This document shows, one piece after another, positions 15,908-23,825 of a stretch of 64,000 bases of DNA. Source of the stretch: Solirubrobacter sp963792915 (GTDB lineage: Bacteria; Actinomycetota; Thermoleophilia; Solirubrobacterales; Solirubrobacteraceae); NCBI GenBank assembly GCA_963792915.1, contig CAWBYD010000003.1:1488001-1552000 (forward strand), written 5' to 3'. Every line of letters begins with the position of its first letter. The stretch's first letter is position 1. A program made the position numbers and the translations under genes. Under the pieces are notes generated by a model, which did no database searches, was not told the origin of the DNA, and saw only the letters and a list, made by a program, of their open reading frames with translations.

Positions 15908-17395
15908 ATGACTGCGGTGGCGAGTGAGCTCAAGCACTACCAGATGCTCGTCGGGGGCGAGTGGGTCGATGCCGCTTCGGGCGAGACCTTCGAAACGGTC
16001 AATCCCTACACCGGTCGGGCGTGGGCGACCGTTCCGCGCGCCGGGGCGGCCGACGTGGACGCAGCGGTCCGCGCGGCGCGGGCGGCGTTCGAGACCTGGG
16101 GCAAGACGACCGCCGTCGAGCGCGCGCGGCTGCTGCGACGGCTCGCCGACCTGATTTCCACAAATGCGGAGCGGATCGCGATCGTCGAGACGACCGACAA
16201 CGGCAAGCTGATCCGCGAGATGGAGGGCCAGCTGCGCGGGCTCTCGGACTACTACCACTACTACGCCGGCGCGGCGGACAAGCTGCACGGTGAGACGATC
16301 CCGTCTGACCGCTCGAACTTCTTCATCTACACGCTCAACGAGCCCGTCGGCGTGGTGGCGGCGATCACGCCGTGGAACTCGCCGGTGCTGCTGGCGTCGT
16401 GGAAGCTCGCGCCCGCCCTGGCCGCGGGCTGCTGCGTGATCGTCAAGCCCGCCGAGCAGGCGCCCGCTTCGACGCTCGAGTTCGCGGCGCTGTTCGAGCA
16501 GGCGGGCTTCCCGCCCGGCGTCGTGAACGTCGTCACGGGGTTCGGCGGCGAGGCCGGCGCGCCGCTGGTCGAGCACCCGGGCGTGGACAAGGTCGCGTTC
16601 ACGGGCGGGACCGCGACCGGCAAGGCCGTGATGCGCGGCGCGGCGTCGCATCTCGCGCGCGTGACCCTCGAGCTGGGCGGCAAGTCGCCCAACATCGTGT
16701 TCGCCGACGCCGACCTCGAGGCGGCCGCGAACGGCGTCGTGGCGGGGATCTTCGCCGCTACGGGCCAGACCTGCATGGCCGGCTCGCGGCTGCTCGTCGA
16801 GGACGCCGTGCACGACGAGTTCGTGGCGCTGCTCGCGGCGCGCGCGCGCGCGATCCGGCTCGGCGATCCGCTGGACCCGGCGACCGAGATGGGCCCCGTG
16901 GCGTTCGAGGCGCACCTCGAGAACGTGACGGGGCGGATCGCCGCGGCCCAGGCGGAGGGCGCGCGGCTGGTGACCGGCGGCGCGCGCCCGTCGGGCCTGG
17001 GCGACGGGTTCTTCGTCGAGCCGACCGTCTTCGGCGACGTGTCCAACGAGATGCAGATCGCGCGCGAGGAGGTCTTCGGGCCGGTGCTCGCCGCGCTGCG
17101 CTTCGGCTCTGAGGCGGAGGCGGTCGCGCTCGCCAACGACACGCCGTTCGGGCTGGCGGCCGGCGTCTGGACGCGCGACGTCCAGCGCGCGCACCGGATG
17201 GCCGCGGCGCTGCGGGCGGGGACTGTGTGGATCAACTCCTACCGCGCGGTCGGGCCGATGGCGCCGTTCGGCGGCTTCAAGGCGTCCGGCATGGGCCGCG
17301 AGAACGGCCTCGAGGCGCTGAAGGAGTACACCGAGACCAAGACCGTCTGGATCGAGCTGACCGGCGCGACGCGCGACCCGTTCCAGCTCGGCTGA
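15908..17395 (+). CDS. NAD(P)-dependent aldehyde dehydrogenase
   Basis: A 495-residue class I/II aldehyde dehydrogenase that oxidises an aldehyde to its acid. The N-terminus MTAVASELKHYQMLVGGEW, the ITPWNSP cofactor segment, the catalytic Glu in LELGGKSPN, the catalytic Cys in GQTCMAGSR, EEVFGPV and the C-terminal PFGGFKASGMGRENG are all intact. Family features fit short-chain or hydroxymuconic-type aldehydes; propanal or methylglyoxal from the adjacent monooxygenase pathway is an inference. It is divergent from the GAF regulator. ATG 15908 has a TACAGT element 7 bp upstream, suggesting a leaderless message. The epimerase-like gene starts 19 bp after its stop. Confidence 0.94.
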   Translation: MTAVASELKHYQMLVGGEWVDAASGETFETVNPYTGRAWATVPRAGAADVDAAVRAARAAFETWGKTTAVERARLLRRLADLISTNAERIAIVETTDNGKLIREMEGQLRGLSDYYHYYAGAADKLHGETIPSDRSNFFIYTLNEPVGVVAAITPWNSPVLLASWKLAPALAAGCCVIVKPAEQAPASTLEFAALFEQAGFPPGVVNVVTGFGGEAGAPLVEHPGVDKVAFTGGTATGKAVMRGAASHLARVTLELGGKSPNIVFADADLEAAANGVVAGIFAATGQTCMAGSRLLVEDAVHDEFVALLAARARAIRLGDPLDPATEMGPVAFEAHLENVTGRIAAAQAEGARLVTGGARPSGLGDGFFVEPTVFGDVSNEMQIAREEVFGPVLAALRFGSEAEAVALANDTPFGLAAGVWTRDVQRAHRMAAALRAGTVWINSYRAVGPMAPFGGFKASGMGRENGLEALKEYTETKTVWIELTGATRDPFQLG

Positions 17396-17414
17396 CCGGG
17401 GTAGCCTCCCCGAC

Positions 17415-18545
17415 GTGCTCGATCTCGCCGCCGAAACCACCCGCCTGCTGGACTTCGCCGAGGGCTCCCGGCATCCCGAGGGCGGGTTCGCCTGGCTGCG
17501 CGACGACGGCTCACCCGACCTCGAGCGCCCGCGCGAACTGTGGATCAACACGCGCATGACCCACTGCTTCGCGCTCGGGCACCTGCTCGGCCGCCCGGGC
17601 GCGGCGGCGCTCGTGGACGAGGGCCTGGACGTCCTGACCAACGCCTTTCGCGACCGCGAGCACGGCGGCTGGTTCTCCCAGCTCGGCGGCGCCACCGACA
17701 AGCGCGCGTACGAGCATGTCTTCGTCGTGCTCGCGGCCTCGAGCGCGAAGGTCGCGGGGCGCGACGCGCAGGCGCTGCTCGACGACGCGCTGGAAGTGAT
17801 CGAGACGCGCTTCTGGGAGGAGTCGCCGGGCGCGCTGATCGACGTCTGGGACCGCGCCTGGACCGAGCCCGAGCCCTACCGCGGCGCGAACGCGAACATG
17901 CACGGCGTCGAGGCGTTCCTGGCCGCCGCCGACGTCACCGGCGACCCGCTGTGGCGCGGGCGCGCGCTACGCATGACCGAACGGATGCTGGCGCGCAACA
18001 CGCCGCGCCTGAACGAGCACTTCGATGCGCACTGGCGCCCGCTGCCCGACTACAACATCGTCACCCCGGCGCACCCGTTCCGCCCCTACGGCGGGACCGT
18101 CGGGCACTGGTTCGAGTGGGCGCGCCTGGCCGTCCAATTGCACGCCGCGCTCGGCGAGGCGGCGCCCGGCTGGCTGCTCGACCAGGCGCGCGAGCGCTTC
18201 GCGGCGGCGATCCGCGACGGCTGGGACGGCGACGGCTTCGTCTACACCGTCGACTGGGAGGGCCGCCCGGTGGTGCGCGACCGCCTGCACTGGGTCCTGT
18301 GCGAGGCGATCGGGGCCGCCGCCGTGCTCGGCGAGGACGAGCGCCAGGCGCAGTGGTGGGCGCTCGCCGAGCGCTACTTCATCGACCGCGAGCTCGGCAG
18401 CTGGCATCACGAGCTCGACGCCCACAACCGGCCCGCGGCCACGGTCTGGCACGGCAAGCCCGACGTCTACCACGCGCTCCAGGCGACGCTGATCGGAGGG
18501 CTCCCGCCGCACCCCTCGCTGGCTCAGTCGATCGCCCGCCGGTAG
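17415..18545 (+). CDS. N-acylglucosamine 2-epimerase (AGE)/YihS-family sugar isomerase
   Basis: A 376-residue (alpha/alpha)6-barrel protein. Family markers include GGFAWL near the N-terminus, WINTRMTHCFALG, GGWFSQL, ANMHGVEAFLAAADVTGD, PHPFRPYG-like TPAHPFRPYGGTVGHWFEWARL and SWHHELDAHNRPA near the end. These proteins epimerise or isomerise aldoses and N-acyl hexosamines (AGE, cellobiose epimerase, YihS mannose/sulfoquinovose isomerase); the substrate cannot be decided here. GTG 17415 is 19 bp after the aldehyde dehydrogenase stop, with no Shine-Dalgarno. Its 3' end overlaps the convergent ABC permease gene by 22 bp. Confidence 0.87.
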   Translation: MLDLAAETTRLLDFAEGSRHPEGGFAWLRDDGSPDLERPRELWINTRMTHCFALGHLLGRPGAAALVDEGLDVLTNAFRDREHGGWFSQLGGATDKRAYEHVFVVLAASSAKVAGRDAQALLDDALEVIETRFWEESPGALIDVWDRAWTEPEPYRGANANMHGVEAFLAAADVTGDPLWRGRALRMTERMLARNTPRLNEHFDAHWRPLPDYNIVTPAHPFRPYGGTVGHWFEWARLAVQLHAALGEAAPGWLLDQARERFAAAIRDGWDGDGFVYTVDWEGRPVVRDRLHWVLCEAIGAAAVLGEDERQAQWWALAERYFIDRELGSWHHELDAHNRPAATVWHGKPDVYHALQATLIGGLPPHPSLAQSIARR

Positions 18546-19294
18546 AAGCCGCGCGCGCCGACGGTCATCAGCACCGCCAGCGAGCCGGCCAGCACGAGCA
18601 GGCAGATCCAGGGCGCGATGTGCGGCACGTCGGGCACGAGCGCCGCGCGCATGCCCTCGCTGACGTACGTCATCGGGTTGCAGGCGGTGATCACCTGAAA
18701 CCAGCGCAGCTGGTCCAGCGACGGCCACGGGTACTGGCTGCAGCCGGTGAACAGCAGCGGCGTGAAGACGAGCGAGAACACGATGTTGATGCGGCTCGGG
18801 ACGACCAGCGTGCCGAGCACGAGGCCCAGCCCGGCGCCGAGCACGCTGCCGAGGATGAGGATCACGACCAGCAGCGGGATGCCGCTCGCGCGCCACGGGA
18901 TCGAGCCGAGCACGAGGATGCCGACGGGCAGCATCAGCAGCGTCGCGATCAGCGAGCGCAGCGTCGCGAAGACCACCTTCTCGGTGGCGACAAGCCCGGT
19001 CGCCATCGGGGCCAGCAGGCGGTCCTCGATCTCCTTGGTCCAGCCGAACTCGATCACCAGCGGGAAGGCGAGCGCCTGCATGCTGGTGATGACCGCGGTG
19101 AGCGCCAGCAGGCCCGGGAACAGCAGGTCCGAGTAGCCGTTCTGCGTGTAGCCGAGGCTCCCGAGCACCTTGCCGAACACGAACAGCAGGAACAGCGGCT
19201 GCAGGATCACCTGCGCGAGGAAGACCGGGAACTCCTTCCACGTGACGTACAGGTCGCGGCGCAGCACGGCGCGGAACGCGGTGGCCTGGCTCAT
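18524..19294 (-). CDS. ABC-2 type exporter permease
   Basis: A 256-residue membrane protein with about six hydrophobic segments and the ABC-2 family pattern: an N-terminal cytoplasmic stretch MSQATAFRAVLRRDLYVTWKEF, then LLFPGLLALTAVITSMQALAFPLVIE and, late, the conserved FTPLLFTGCSQYPW with ITACNPMTYVSEGMRAAL. With the adjacent ATPase it would form a DrrAB-like exporter of lipids, drugs or polysaccharide precursors. ATG 19294 overlaps the ATPase stop as ATGA. The 3' end overlaps the convergent epimerase gene by 22 bp. Confidence 0.92.
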   Translation of the reverse strand: MSQATAFRAVLRRDLYVTWKEFPVFLAQVILQPLFLLFVFGKVLGSLGYTQNGYSDLLFPGLLALTAVITSMQALAFPLVIEFGWTKEIEDRLLAPMATGLVATEKVVFATLRSLIATLLMLPVGILVLGSIPWRASGIPLLVVILILGSVLGAGLGLVLGTLVVPSRINIVFSLVFTPLLFTGCSQYPWPSLDQLRWFQVITACNPMTYVSEGMRAALVPDVPHIAPWICLLVLAGSLAVLMTVGARGFYRRAID

Positions 19295-20250
19295 CGCAGC
19301 GTCCTCCCGGTGAGGTGGATGAAGACGTCCTCGAGCGTCGGCGTGCCGAGCGCCACGTCGGTCATTCCCAGCGCGTGCTCGGCGAGCACGGCCGCTGCGG
19401 GCGCGACCAGCGCCGGCGCCTCGCCGGACAGGTAGAGCCGCACGCGCAGCGCGTCCTGCTCGACGATCGGCTCGGCGCGCTCGACGCCCGCCAGCGCGGC
19501 CAGGGCGGCGATCAGCGGCGCCGGATCCCCGACCGGGTCGGTCGCGATCTCGAGCGTCGTGCGCCCCGGCAGCGAGCGCATCAGCGCCTCCGGCGTGTCG
19601 AGCGCCAGCAGCTTGCCGCGGTCCATGATCCCGACCCGGTCGGTCAGCGCGGCGGCCTCGGCCATGTCGTGGGTGGTCAGGAACAGCGTCACGCCGCGCG
19701 ATTTGAGCTCGCGCAGGCGGTCCCAGACGAACAGCCGCGCGGCGGGGTCCAGGCCCGTCGTCGGCTCGTCGAGGAACAGGACCTGCGGCTCGTGCATCAG
19801 CGCCCGCGCGATCATCACGCGCTGCGCCTGGCCGCCGGAGAACATGTCGGGCTTGACGTCGCCGCGCTCGCGCAGCCCGAACTGCTCGAGCAGCGTGTCC
19901 GCGCGGGCGTCGGCCTCGGCCGCCGGCACGCCGTGATAGGCGGCGTGGAACGTGAGGTTGCGGCGGATCGAGATCGCGCGGTCGAGGTTGCTGCGCTGCG
20001 GCACGACCGCGAGCCGGCGGCGGGCGTCGACGGGGTGGGCGGCGACGTCCACGCCGCCGACCTCGGCCCCGCCCGCGGTCGGGCGGATGCGGGTCGTGAG
20101 CATCCCGACCGTCGTCGTCTTGCCGGCGCCGTTGGGCCCGAGCAGCCCGAACACCTCACCCGGGCTGACCTCGAAGCTCACGCCGTCGACGGCGTTGACG
20201 GAGGCCTTCGGGTAGCGCTTGACCAGCTCGCGGACGGCGAGCGCGGTCAT
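19291..20250 (-). CDS. ABC exporter ATPase (DrrA/NodI-like)
   Basis: A 319-residue ATP-binding subunit with Walker A GPNGAGKTTT, Q-loop VVPQRSNLD, signature FSGGQAQRVMIARAL, Walker B VLFLDEPTTGLD and H-loop TTHDM, followed by the C-terminal extension found in DrrA-type daunorubicin exporters (residues about 230-319, ending GTPTLEDVFIHLTGRTLR). It is the partner of the ABC-2 permease immediately downstream. ATG 20250 overlaps the stop of the small thioredoxin-fold gene by 4 bp, so four genes from the peroxiredoxin-like protein to the permease form one coupled operon. Confidence 0.94.
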   Translation of the reverse strand: MTALAVRELVKRYPKASVNAVDGVSFEVSPGEVFGLLGPNGAGKTTTVGMLTTRIRPTAGGAEVGGVDVAAHPVDARRRLAVVPQRSNLDRAISIRRNLTFHAAYHGVPAAEADARADTLLEQFGLRERGDVKPDMFSGGQAQRVMIARALMHEPQVLFLDEPTTGLDPAARLFVWDRLRELKSRGVTLFLTTHDMAEAAALTDRVGIMDRGKLLALDTPEALMRSLPGRTTLEIATDPVGDPAPLIAALAALAGVERAEPIVEQDALRVRLYLSGEAPALVAPAAAVLAEHALGMTDVALGTPTLEDVFIHLTGRTLR

Positions 20251-20546
20251 CGCGCCAGCGCCTCGCGCAGCGCGTCCGTGCCCGGGGTGGGGGAGAAGCG
20301 CCCATCCGCGAGCCGGTAGATGCGGCACGACAGGCCGGGCGGATCGTCGATCGGGAACAGGTCGCGGCCGTCGACGCGGATCGTCGGCGAGCCGGGGAAG
20401 CCCTCGCGCTCCGCCTGCTCGGAGGATGCGATCTCGCGCACCAGCACATCGTCGGCGCGCCCGAGCTGGGCGAGCGCCTCGCGCAGCTCGGCCAACGCCT
20501 CCGGGTGGGACGGGCAGCCGTCCCAGAACAGCAGCTCTACCGCCAC
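20247..20546 (-). CDS. Small thioredoxin-fold protein
   Basis: A 99-residue thioredoxin-like protein (VELLFWDGCPSHPEALAELREAL, then GFPGSPTIRVDGRDLFP, the cis-Pro region). Only one Cys (C11) is at the active-site position, so it is not a classical dithiol reductase. A distant relation to glutaredoxin or MerB-associated thioredoxin folds is possible. GTG 20546 overlaps the preceding gene by 10 bp and its stop overlaps the ABC ATPase start. Function unknown; coupling suggests it serves the exporter or a shared redox step. Confidence 0.75.
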   Translation of the reverse strand: MAVELLFWDGCPSHPEALAELREALAQLGRADDVLVREIASSEQAEREGFPGSPTIRVDGRDLFPIDDPPGLSCRIYRLADGRFSPTPGTDALREALAR

Positions 20547-21031
20547 TTGATCGAGCAGCCGACGGGCGTCGTGTGCGCCCGGGCGACCGGGCGCCCGGCG
20601 AGCACGTCGTCCAGTGCGGCGCGCAGCCAGGCGGCGTTCTGCGACGGGTCGCGCGGGTCACCGTCCGGCGCGCCGCGGTAGACGATCTCGCCGTCCGCCA
20701 GCACGTAGACGTCCGGCGTCGTCTTGGCGTCGTAGGCGCGCGCGACCTCCTGCGACTCGTCGTAGAGATAGGGGCCGGCGAACTCGCCCGCGTCCACGCG
20801 CGCCTTCATCGCCTGCGGCGAGTCGCGCGGGTACTTGACCGCGTCGTTGGGGTTGATCTGCAGCACGCGCGCGCGACCTTCGTAGTCGCGCGCGACGTCC
20901 TGGATGCGCTCATGCCACCCGAGCGCGTACGGGCAGTGGTTGCAGGTGAAGACGACGACCGTCGGGACAGCTCCGTCGGCGAGCGAGACCGGCGCGCCGT
21001 CGGTGTCAGGCAGCGTGAAGTCGAAGGCCAT
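20537..21031 (-). CDS. Thioredoxin/AhpC-TSA family protein
   Basis: A 164-residue redoxin of the thioredoxin family seen in many actinobacteria and cyanobacteria (N-terminal FTLPDTDG, FTCNHCPYALGWHERI with a CxxC at C30 and C33, QINPNDAVKYPRDSP, cis-Pro region KTTPDVYVLAD, and the terminal VGCSIKWR). It is likely a cytoplasmic thiol oxidoreductase. ATG 21031 lies 11 bp after the glycosyltransferase stop, so read-through from that gene is possible. The 3' end overlaps the small thioredoxin-fold gene. Confidence 0.9.
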   Translation of the reverse strand: MAFDFTLPDTDGAPVSLADGAVPTVVVFTCNHCPYALGWHERIQDVARDYEGRARVLQINPNDAVKYPRDSPQAMKARVDAGEFAGPYLYDESQEVARAYDAKTTPDVYVLADGEIVYRGAPDGDPRDPSQNAAWLRAALDDVLAGRPVARAHTTPVGCSIKWR

Positions 21032-21041
21032 GCGCCAGAGG

Positions 21042-22970
21042 CTAGCCCGCCAGCGCGCCTGCCACGCCCTGGCAGTCGTAGAGCGTCACGCCGTCGACCG
21101 TGACCGGCTTGCACGCGCTCTGCACCGCGTCCATGACGGCGGTCGAGCCGGCGCGGCCGTCGTTGCCGAAGCCGCCGCCGCCGGTGCCCTCGGCGAGCAC
21201 CCAGCGGATCTTCCCGGCCGCCACCTGGCCGGCGAACCACGACACGGTCGGCTCGCTCTCGCGCCCGGAGAAGCCGCCGAGCCCGGCCACCTTGGCGCCG
21301 GAGTCGATGATCGCCGCGGCCGCCGTCGACTGGCTGGACACGCCGAGCGTGCCGCCGCCGTTGGCCTTGATGTACGCCAGCGCCGTCTGCAGCGACCCGG
21401 AGTCGTCGCCGAACCCGCGCCCGCCGAAGCCGCCGCGCGGGCCGCCGAAGCCGCCCGGCGCGCCCTGCGGCGGCGCGCCGCCGCCGCGGAAGCCGCGCCC
21501 GCCGCCCGGCCCGCCGCCGAAGCCGCCGCCGGCGCTGGCCGGGCCGCCCGCCGGGAACGTGCCGTTGGTCGCGTGCCCGAGCGTCTGCACCGACCACGCG
21601 GCCGGCGCGATCAGGAGCGTCGCCAGCGCCGTCGCCAGCGCGGCGTTGCGCACCCGGGCGCTGCGGCCCAGGACGAGCGCGCCGGCGGCCGCCAGCCCCG
21701 CGATCACGAGCAGCGCGGGCAGCCACGCGAGCTGGCCCGGGTTCTCGCCGAGCACGACCAGCTCGGTGATCACGCCGCCGGCGATCGCGAGCGGGCCCGC
21801 GACCCGGGCGAGGAGGTCGCCCTGCGTCATGCGGACCGCGCCGGCGCCCACGAGCGCGGCGGTGAACGGCGCCAGCTCGGACACGTAGTACGGGTGGAAG
21901 ATGCCCTTGGCGCTGCTGAACGCGACCGCCGCGGTCAGCGCCGAGCCGCCGACCGCGATCGTCCAGCCGCTGACCGGGTCGCGCGGGCGCAGGCGCGAGG
22001 ACACGACCAGCGCGACGCCCGCGACGAGCGCGAAGCCCAGCAGCCAGCCGGCCTGGCCGCCGAGGCTCGCGTTCAGGAGCCGCAGCGCGCCGCTGTCGCC
22101 GCCGAACACGCCGCCGCCCCCGCCGCCCAGGGCCGCCGGGCCGCCGGCCTGGCCGTCGAGCCGCCCGAGCCCGTTGTAGCCGAAGATCAGCGACCACACG
22201 CTGTTGTCCGCCGTGCCCGAGATCCAGGGCCGCTGGGACGCCGGGGTGAGGCTCACGAGCAGCGGCCACGCGCCGCCCACGACCACGAACGACGCGACCC
22301 ACGCGAACAGCCCGCGCAGCCGCGCCCGCGGCGCCGCCCACAGCCAGGCGCACACGAGTGCCGGGACTACGAGCAGCGCGGCGCCCATCTTGGCCTCGAA
22401 GCCGAGCCCGACCAGCGCGCCCGAGAGCACGAGCCAGCGCATCCGCCCGTCCTCGAGCGCCCGCACCAGCGCCCACAGCGCGCCGACGACCGACAGGATC
22501 AGCAGCGCGTCGGGGTTGTTGTGGCGCGAGATCGCGACCGAGATCGGCGTCAGCGCGAGCACGGCGCCGGCGATGAACCCGCCGGCGCGCCCGAAGCGCC
22601 GCCGCACGAGGTCGTACACGAACGCGACCGACGCCATCCCCATCAGCGCCTGCGGCACCAGCAGGCTCAGTGAATTCAAGCCGAAGATCCGCGCCGACAG
22701 CGCCTGCACCCACAGCGCCGCCGGCGGCTTGTCGACGGTCATGACCCCGGAGGGATCGAGCGAGCCGAACAGGAACGCATGCCAGCTCGACGCCATCGAG
22801 CGCACGGCGCCCGCGTAGTACTCGTTGGCCCAGCCGTTGCGCGACAGGGTCCACAGGTACAGCACGCCCGATCCGACCAGCAGGCCGACCAGCTCGGGGC
22901 GGGGCAGGAAGACCGAGCGCACCCGCGCCCGCGGGCGGGCGCGAAGGCCGGCGTGGGTCATCGAAGTCAT
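21042..22970 (-). CDS. ArnT/GT39-GT83-like membrane glycosyltransferase with Gly-rich linker
   Basis: A 642-residue polytopic protein. The N-terminal part (about residues 25-460) has a dozen hydrophobic segments and the GT-C hallmarks NEYYAGAVRSMASSW, VDKPPAALWVQAL and SRHNNPDALLILS, as in lipid-phosphate-sugar-using mannosyl/aminoarabinose transferases. A low-complexity Gly/Phe/Arg/Pro segment (about 475-522) links to a 120-residue soluble C-terminal domain (ALAYIKANGGGTLGVSSQ, VSWFAGQVAAGKIRWVLAEG). It probably glycosylates an extracytoplasmic acceptor. ATG 22970 or 22961 can serve as start. Upstream lies a direct-repeat box (23014-23031) shared with the response-regulator promoter, suggesting control by that two-component system. 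Confidence 0.88.
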   Translation of the reverse strand: MTSMTHAGLRARPRARVRSVFLPRPELVGLLVGSGVLYLWTLSRNGWANEYYAGAVRSMASSWHAFLFGSLDPSGVMTVDKPPAALWVQALSARIFGLNSLSLLVPQALMGMASVAFVYDLVRRRFGRAGGFIAGAVLALTPISVAISRHNNPDALLILSVVGALWALVRALEDGRMRWLVLSGALVGLGFEAKMGAALLVVPALVCAWLWAAPRARLRGLFAWVASFVVVGGAWPLLVSLTPASQRPWISGTADNSVWSLIFGYNGLGRLDGQAGGPAALGGGGGGVFGGDSGALRLLNASLGGQAGWLLGFALVAGVALVVSSRLRPRDPVSGWTIAVGGSALTAAVAFSSAKGIFHPYYVSELAPFTAALVGAGAVRMTQGDLLARVAGPLAIAGGVITELVVLGENPGQLAWLPALLVIAGLAAAGALVLGRSARVRNAALATALATLLIAPAAWSVQTLGHATNGTFPAGGPASAGGGFGGGPGGGRGFRGGGAPPQGAPGGFGGPRGGFGGRGFGDDSGSLQTALAYIKANGGGTLGVSSQSTAAAAIIDSGAKVAGLGGFSGRESEPTVSWFAGQVAAGKIRWVLAEGTGGGGFGNDGRAGSTAVMDAVQSACKPVTVDGVTLYDCQGVAGALAG

Positions 22971-23013
22971 GCCTATACCGTCGGCGCGGCCCCTCAGAAG
23001 CACCGAAGGGAAG

Positions 23014-23031
23014 GCTGAGAGTTCGCTGGGA
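23014..23031 (-). promoter_or_regulatory. 7-4-7 direct-repeat box, predicted OmpR-type regulator site
   Basis: On the minus strand TCCCAGC-GAAC-TCTCAGC lies 43 bp upstream of the ATG at 22970. It has the same heptamers and 11-bp period as boxes at 61532-61549 and 63662-63679. A GGTGCT hexamer follows at the same 9-bp distance as the -10-like elements at those sites. Confidence 0.55.
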
Positions 23032-23040
23032 ACGCTCGCG

Positions 23041-23820
23041 TCAGCGGTGCGCGGCGCAGTCGAAGCGCGCGCGGCCGGCCGCCATCTCGATCGCGCCGAG
23101 CAGGTGGTGCTCGGTGAACGTGGGGTCCGAGAACGATTCGATGGTGTGGCCCATCGCGGTGTAGACCGAGCGGCCGCCGTCGTAGCGCGCACACCAGGCG
23201 ATCGGATGGTCGGCGCCCATGCCGCCGCCGGGGTAGGTGGACTCGTCGACGGTCGCGATCACGCGTACGCGCGCGCGAGGATTCGAGGTGAAGTCGTACC
23301 ACTCGTCGCTGCGCTTCCACGCGGCGGGCAGCCCGCGCGTGGCCGCCACGCGCGGATCGGCGATCCGCACGACCGCCGGCGGCGTTCCGGCCGGGTGGCG
23401 CTTGAAGCGCGCGCCGACCAGACCCGCGAACCAGGGCCAGGCCGGATGGATGTCCGACGCCGCGTGGATGCCGAGGAAGCCGCCGCCGCCGTGGATGTAT
23501 CCGCGCAGCGCGCGCCGCTGCGCCGCGCGTGCGAGCGGGTTGCCGGTGGTGGAGAGGAAGATCAGCACGTCGTAGCGGGCGAGGCCGCGCGCGGTGAAGC
23601 GGCCGGCGTCGGCCGTGGCGTCGACGGCGAAGCCGTGCTCGCGCCCCAGCCGCCGGATCGCCGCCACGCCGGCGCCGATCGAGTCGTGCCGGTAGCCCGT
23701 CGTCTTCGTGAAGACGAGCGCGCGGAAGCGCTCACGGGGTGCGCTGGCGCGCTCGGCCGCCGTCCCGCCGCCGCACGCCGAGGCGGCGAGCAGCAGGAAC
23801 AGCAGGCCGAGCGCGCGCAC
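23041..23820 (-). CDS. ThuA-like domain lipoprotein
   Basis: A 259-residue protein with a lipoprotein signal peptide (hydrophobic stretch LGLLFLLLAASAC, lipid Cys C16). The rest is a single ThuA (trehalose-utilisation-like, glutamine-amidotransferase fold) domain: FTKTTGYRHDSIGAGVAAIRRLG, DVLIFLSTTGNPLARAAQRRALRGYIHGGGGFLGIHAASD, GRSVYTAMGHTIESFSDP. The biochemical role of ThuA domains is poorly known; a link to sugar metabolism is the usual suggestion. GTG 23820 starts 5 bp after the stop of the large ThuA/propeller protein, so they form one unit with tandem ThuA domains. Confidence 0.88.
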   Translation of the reverse strand: MRALGLLFLLLAASACGGGTAAERASAPRERFRALVFTKTTGYRHDSIGAGVAAIRRLGREHGFAVDATADAGRFTARGLARYDVLIFLSTTGNPLARAAQRRALRGYIHGGGGFLGIHAASDIHPAWPWFAGLVGARFKRHPAGTPPAVVRIADPRVAATRGLPAAWKRSDEWYDFTSNPRARVRVIATVDESTYPGGGMGADHPIAWCARYDGGRSVYTAMGHTIESFSDPTFTEHHLLGAIEMAAGRARFDCAAHR

Positions 23821-23825
23821 GCTGC

